From positions 49,363,402 to 49,427,401 of the forward strand of contig OX359249.1 of the NCBI GenBank assembly GCA_947179485.1: DNA of 64,000 nt. Reading direction: 5' to 3'. Under the pieces are notes generated by a model. That model was not told the DNA's origin. It was given only the letters and a program-made list of their open reading frames with translations, and made no database searches. This DNA comes from Allacma fusca. Taxonomy: Eukaryota > Arthropoda > Collembola > Symphypleona > Sminthuridae. This document shows, piece by piece, positions 59,090 to 64,000 of the stretch (its first letter is position 1; every line of letters begins with the position of its first letter). A program made the position numbers and the translations under genes.

Positions 59090-59850
59090 AATTGCTCAGA
59101 TCAACTTGGTTACTGTGAGCAGATTAAAAATCTGCGTTTAAGTAAGCTAGCGAACTTGAAAGAAATTACTTAGGTAAAAAAACTGAGTTTGAAAACTGCA
59201 ATATTAAAAGTTCTTTTCGGAAAGTGAAACATTTGTTTATTTACTTCGGTGTCCGGTGGTATTTATATATGTGTTTGGTTATTGTGAACAGAGTAAAATC
59301 TGGGGCCAAAAAGACTTCCGAACTTGAAAGAACTGTAGGGCAATTAACAAAACTGAAAGAAAGAACTTAAGGAAAACACTGAATTTGAAAACTACAATAT
59401 TTAAGTTCTTTTCGGAAAGACAATATTAGCATATAGTTTATTTGCTTAGATGTGCAGTGGTATTTATATATGTGTTCGGTTATTGTGAACAGAGTAAAAT
59501 CTGCGGGCCAAAAAAAACTTCTGATCTTGAAAGAACTGTGGGAAAATTAACGAAGGCAATAATGAACTTTAGTTTATTTACTTAGATGTCCTGTGGTATT
59601 CATGTGTTCGGTTATTGTGAACAGAGTAAAATCTGCGGCCCAAAAAAACTTCTGAACTTGAAAGAACTGTGGGAAAATTAACGAACTTGAAAGAAAGAAC
59701 TTAAGGAAATGACTGAATTTGAAAAGTGCAATTAAAGTTCTTTTTGGAGAGAATAATGAACTTTAATTTATTTACTTAGATGTCCTGTGGTATACATGTG
59801 TTTGGTTATTGTGAGCAGAGTAAAATCTGGGTTAAAAAAACTTTCGAAAA
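59090..59850 (+). repeat. About 200-bp tandem repeat, five copies
   Basis: GGTTATTGTGARCAGAGTAA with following AATCTGSGG and AACTTGAAAGAACT recurs near 59106, 59277, 59479, 59610 and 59804. Full units are about 195-203 bp; one is shortened to 131 bp. Confidence 0.85.
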
Positions 59851-59949
59851 GAACGGAGGAAAAAGACGGTGACTTCAGTGAAAATAAAATCCTGCTCAGG
59901 GAGATAAAATATGGGATCCTATTCAAAGGTTTGCATTGTAGTATTTATT

Positions 59950-60050
59950 TTTAGCACGAAAATGTGCATTTTATTTTTTTTTAGCACGAAAATGTGCATT
60001 TATTTTTTAGCACGAAAATGTGCACTTTAATTTTTAGCACGAAAATGTGT
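59950..60050 (+). repeat. Four short TAGCACGAAAATGTGCA repeats
   Basis: TAGCACGAAAATGTG occurs four times at spacings of about 25-34 bp. CAGCACGAAAAT recurs alone near 60693. GCAC..GTGC gives each unit a small hairpin. Confidence 0.85.
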
Positions 60051-60499
60051 CTTGAACAATAATGACCGAGTAAATAGAAGTAGTCTCTGTTGAGAATTTC
60101 CAATTTTGAGAAGTTGCAATACTTTAGCAGCGGTGACGGGAGAGAGATTGGCAGGATTTCAAGCTGCAGCTTGTACACATTGATCTAATGGCTTACTTAT
60201 AAACCTTTTGTAATTCGGTCTATGTTTAAGTAATTTACAAATGTAGATATTGCATAACAAAATGTAGACATGGAACTGCTTTCCTCGGGTTTTCGCAAAT
60301 AGCAATTGTCTCCAAAATTTTCTAAGCATAGGTTCAATAGAAGTAAAAGCTTTATACACTTTTTATGCATTTTCATTTGTTCATGTAAACCGGAGGGAAA
60401 TAATATCTGCATTTGTGAGAATGTTTTTGAAACCCTGAAGTTGCTCCCTACTCATTTTGAGAACAATTGGAGTAAATGCTTCCCAAACACAAACAAAGC

Positions 60500-61730
60500 A
60501 TAGATTTATGAAAAAACAGACTCTGATGCTTTTGTATTTTAGAGAGGTATCTTAATTGTATCTTCAGTGTGTTTGAATATTTAGAAATTTACATTTTTCA
60601 AGTTGGCACACTATAGTGCTGGAATAGCGGAGCATAGGTATGTATTTACAACTACTGTCATTAGAGGATCGTTTAAATAAGAATTAATTTTCAGCACGAA
60701 AATTTCTTATGTGATGGGGACACACATGTATATGCACTGATGAATCCGGGTTTGGGTTTGGTTTATTAGTTTTTATTATTCAGTGCCATGAAGAAAGGCT
60801 CGAATTTTAGTTTTAGTGTTTTGATTCTTCCACTTAGCTCTGACGAGTGCGATAAATTACAGACTCGAGAACCATTAGGCCACGCTAGTTGCATAAAAAT
60901 GCATATTCAAAACTGCAATTTCAGTTCATCTGTTTGTTTTTTTCTCATGCCAATACTTTGGTAACGATACGTGTATTGCTATACCAGTGGGATGGTGGTT
61001 AATCTCTCGTTACGTACTAAAAATGGTTACAGAGGGTTTAAGGTAGTGAAAACCTCACTTGCCATTTTCAATGAGAAAGGAATCACATTTTAAAGACGGG
61101 AATTTCCATCTTGGGTGAAATTTGAGATCACAAAATTGAAGCGTTCTAGCTGAGGGAATAAGAACGAACAAGTTTCTCACATTTCACTCTGACATATAAT
61201 ATCATTAGTGGATCAATTTACCTGTACGGTGTACTTAAACCAGCTCAAGCAGGCAATAACAAACTTATCCTCTTTTGGAGAGCCCGCTGACATAGTCTGC
61301 GATGTAAAGGAGGCTTCAAGAAATTTTTAATATCATCTAGACGAAATTATCCGGATCTTTTTCAAATGACCTCATCAATACAGAAAAGTTTCACTAAACA
61401 AAAATATATTTATTTTCAGCTAAGTACTCCCGATCCGGATTTAGGTTAATAAAATAACGCATTGAAATTCTAGACTCTATCCTGTTTATTAGGGTCTATT
61501 TCCAATGTACTCATTCTAGTCTCCATAAAACCAATATGCATGCGTGGAGCCGTAAACAAGCTCCAGAATGTTGTCAGCAGTAATTAAATTAATACTGGTG
61601 ACGAAGCATTGGGTCAAATTATTTTCTTACCCAGGTGTTGTTAAGGCGTACATTAATTCCAATACTGGCTATTTATGTATTTGAGTTTGTATGTTCCATT
61701 ACTTCTTCCCATTATGGGGTACTTTGAGCA
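60500..61730. other. No recognised gene
   Basis: AT-rich, short frames only. No repeat was identified except the single TTCAGCACGAAAAT word near 60691. Confidence 0.4.
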
Positions 61731-61734
61731 AAAT

Positions 61735-62420
61735 GGTCATGTTTTATTGTATAATCTTATAACTTTTGAGCTAATCTACTATCCTAGTCATTTTACTCGA
61801 CCAGCGTGTAGCCGGTAAGTAGTAGATGCTGTTGCTATGCAATTTCAGTAAGATTACCTAAACATCTCAAAAGTAATGCTAATCTGAAGTCATGGAATGA
61901 CCGTAAATTACTCATTTTCTCATCATTTGCATATAACGTTTGAACCAATCTACTATCGTTAAGGTTTGACATTACCAGCGTGTAGCCGGTAAGGAGTAGA
62001 TGCTGTTGCTATGTAATTTTAGTAAGATTGCCTAAACACCTCAAAAGTTATGCTAATCTGAAGTCAAGGAATGACCATAAATTAATCATTTTCTCATCAT
62101 TTGCTGATAACTTTGGAACCAATCTACTATCGTTAAGGTTTGTCATTACCAGCGTGTAGCCGGTAAGGAGTAGATGCTGTTGCTATGTAATTTTAGTAAG
62201 ATTGCCTAAACACCTCAAAAGTTATGCTAATCTGAAGTCAAGGAATGACCGTAAATTAATCATTTTCTCATCATTTGCTGATAACTTTGGAACCAATCTA
62301 CTATCGTTAAGGTTTGACATTACCAGCGTGTAGCCGGTAATGAGTAGATGACGTTGTGATGTAAAATTGGTGAATTTGGGCGAATAGCCTAAACGTTATG
62401 CTAATTTGAAGATTGTGTGT
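61735..62420 (+). repeat. 174-bp satellite-like tandem repeat
   Basis: CCAGCGTGTAGCCGGTAAG-type blocks sit at 61801, 61975, 62149 and 62323, exactly 174 bp apart. The second and third units are almost identical; the first and last are diverged at the edges. This suggests recent homogenisation in the middle. Confidence 0.92.
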
Positions 62421-62631
62421 TTACTAGTAATATAACCCATACGCCCGCACATTTAGGTGTTGCGAACTTTCGGATTTTATCGATCCATTTAATAATTATT
62501 ACAGGAAGCATCGAGATGCCTTAAACATAGCGATTGCAGTATGTTGTAGCAATAAGTAGTTTTAGACTTCATAATGATTGCCTATCAGGGAAAATTGAAT
62601 TATTGTAGTTCATAGAAGGTTCATCTCTCAT

Positions 62632-63140
62632 AGAACACATCTACAAGTATACACATACATATTTCACTTGTAAGGTGAATAAGAGCAAATAGTTAGAGAA
62701 AGTGTGGACTTCCATATATTTTGACGAGTTTATATACCACCCGAATGAGTCACCAGCTTTCTCGGTTCAGCTTGTCTTCTGAATTTTCTGTATGAGAGAT
62801 ATTCACCAAATGTAGAAATTCGTCCGAGGTAAAACAAGAAAATCAGTATGCGATATTTGTATGAATAAATTATTTTCTTTTCTTCCATCCCTCCTTCAAT
62901 TCGGAGCAGTGTGTGAAAATATCTCAGTGAACCAAAATGAGTAACGTTGTGCTGAATAAAAATATTTTTGTCATGTGGAAGTTGGGATGGGACAAGAATA
63001 TAAGACAATTCTAGTTGTATCCCTTACGTTTATGCTATGGGATACCGATTTATAAAGTGGCGGGTCTCAATGTCAGTTCAATTGCAATTTTCCTGGGTTC
63101 GAGGCAAAACTCGCCTGGTATGGACTATGTTGCTTTGAGC
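62632..63140. repeat. Left arm of a perfect inverted duplication
   Basis: Position x pairs with 126632 minus x. The arm matches 63492-64000 exactly where I checked. It ends directly at the N gap. The right arm is cut by the window edge, so the true arm could be longer. Confidence 0.93.
63015..63140 (+). pseudogene. Helitron PIF1-like helicase tail, left copy
   Basis: YPLRLCYGIPIYKVAGLNV followed by FLGSRQNSPGMDYVALS is the C-terminal PIF1 motif (H/YK..G.....V...LG....PG..YVALSR). A TAG lies immediately upstream in the same frame and the homology does not extend further 5'. The copy runs into the gap. Confidence 0.75.
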
Positions 63141-63340
63141 NNNNNNNNNNNNNNNNNNNNNNNNNNNNNNNNNNNNNNNNNNNNNNNNNNNNNNNNNNNN
63201 NNNNNNNNNNNNNNNNNNNNNNNNNNNNNNNNNNNNNNNNNNNNNNNNNNNNNNNNNNNNNNNNNNNNNNNNNNNNNNNNNNNNNNNNNNNNNNNNNNNN
63301 NNNNNNNNNNNNNNNNNNNNNNNNNNNNNNNNNNNNNNNN
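63141..63340. other. 200-N assembly gap
   Basis: Exactly 200 undetermined bases, a round number typical of a scaffolding placeholder of unknown true length. Confidence 0.98.
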
Positions 63341-63617
63341 ATGCTATGTTGGGGTGATTGCCCTTATTTTGTAGAGCTATACGTCGCTTTTCTTCGAATC
63401 GAATGAGCCGGGACCTTCTACCATCATATGTAAATCTATCATCTCTAAATATTTCGTCCAGGATCATTAATTGATCAGGGTCGTGCACTCTGCTCAAAGC
63501 AACATAGTCCATACCAGGCGAGTTTTGCCTCGAACCCAGGAAAATTGCAATTGAACTGACATTGAGACCCGCCACTTTATAAATCGGTATCCCATAGCAT
63601 AAACGTAAGGGATACAA
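63341..63617 (-). pseudogene. Helitron PIF1-like helicase tail, right copy
   Basis: Same protein as the left copy but 50 residues longer. After YVALSRVHDPDQLMI it has DEIFRDDRFTYDGRRSRLIR and an EEKRR stretch, the usual end of Helitron helicases (F..DRF ... R...E..R). The ATPase Walker motifs are not in the window. It could belong to the same Helitron family as the relic at 15-17 kb; this is untested. Confidence 0.75.
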
Positions 63618-64000
63618 CTAGAATTGTCTTATATTCTTGTCCCATCCCAACTTCCACATGACAAAAATATTTTTATTCAGCACAACGTTACTCATTTTGG
63701 TTCACTGAGATATTTTCACACACTGCTCCGAATTGAAGGAGGGATGGAAGAAAAGAAAATAATTTATTCATACAAATATCGCATACTGATTTTCTTGTTT
63801 TACCTCGGACGAATTTCTACATTTGGTGAATATCTCTCATACAGAAAATTCAGAAGACAAGCTGAACCGAGAAAGCTGGTGACTCATTCGGGTGGTATAT
63901 AAACTCGTCAAAATATATGGAAGTCCACACTTTCTCTAACTATTTGCTCTTATTCACCTTACAAGTGAAATATGTATGTGTATACTTGTAGATGTGTTCT
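63492..64000. repeat. Right arm of a perfect inverted duplication
   Basis: Reverse complement of 62632-63140. It continues to the window edge. Confidence 0.93.

Noticed and set aside
62730-63008. 92-residue frame present in both palindrome arms
   Set aside because: The duplicate is due to the inverted repeat, not conservation. It has no motif and is antisense to sequence next to the helicase tail.
1-64000. CRISPR array, prokaryotic operons or tRNA genes
   Set aside because: Tandem repeats here lack spacers, the genes are spliced, and I saw no tRNA cloverleaf.

Overview
This looks like an AT-rich arthropod nuclear scaffold. The main evidence is an 18-exon gene with small introns encoding a synaptojanin, plus a serine-protease start. 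The mobile elements (BEL/Pao, Ty3/gypsy, CR1-like and R2-like non-LTR, Helitron, many hAT-like, and a DNA transposon carrying a DUF4806-type gene) are typical of arthropods. The lineage cannot be fixed from sequence alone; a non-drosophilid hexapod or another arthropod is an inference.

Layout. 1-7.3 kb: a possible exon end, a MITE, a foldback element containing a 156-bp tandem repeat, and a decayed CR1-like LINE on the minus strand. 7.3-7.6 kb: the first two exons of a chymotrypsin-like protease that then stops. 7.83-19.05 kb: one very large hAT-like element, supported by 20-bp identical ends and a 7/8 target duplication. Inside it are a 4.4-kb DUF4806-type DNA transposon (9.07-13.46 kb) and a Helitron relic (15-17 kb). 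19-25.5 kb: MITEs, palindromes, a gag-like fragment and a LINE ORF1-like fragment. 25.6-30.2 kb: a dead gypsy element interrupted by a hAT with a perfect 8-bp duplication. 30.7-33.6 kb: a BEL relic split by a hAT that is itself split by another hAT. 33.7-35.1 kb: R2-like reverse transcriptase and a 269-bp tandem duplication. 35.18-41.67 kb: a complete BEL/Pao element with two near-identical LTRs, a 5-bp duplication and a tRNA primer site, but a frameshifted coding region. 42.0-46.4 kb: an element with 44-bp terminal repeats and a perfect 9-bp duplication, carrying a 41-bp repeat at one end and a ~35-copy 21-bp minisatellite at the other. 46.8-48.5 kb: a hAT nested in a hAT. 50.08-55.90 kb: the synaptojanin gene on the plus strand, the only complete host gene. 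57.6-58.4 kb: the last two exons of an unidentified minus-strand gene. 58.6-62.4 kb: hairpins and three kinds of tandem repeat. 62.63-64.0 kb: a perfect inverted duplication around a 200-N gap, carrying the tail of a Helitron PIF1-like helicase.

The strongest pattern outside the genes is a set of at least seven different hAT-like elements. Each has subterminal DNA saturated with its own short word (for example GGTTCGG, GTTCCG, CATGTT, GGTACAGG, GGAACGGG, GAGACGAGA or CCCGC). Four have perfect 8-bp target duplications. They are nested in one another and in retroelements, which gives a relative order of insertion.
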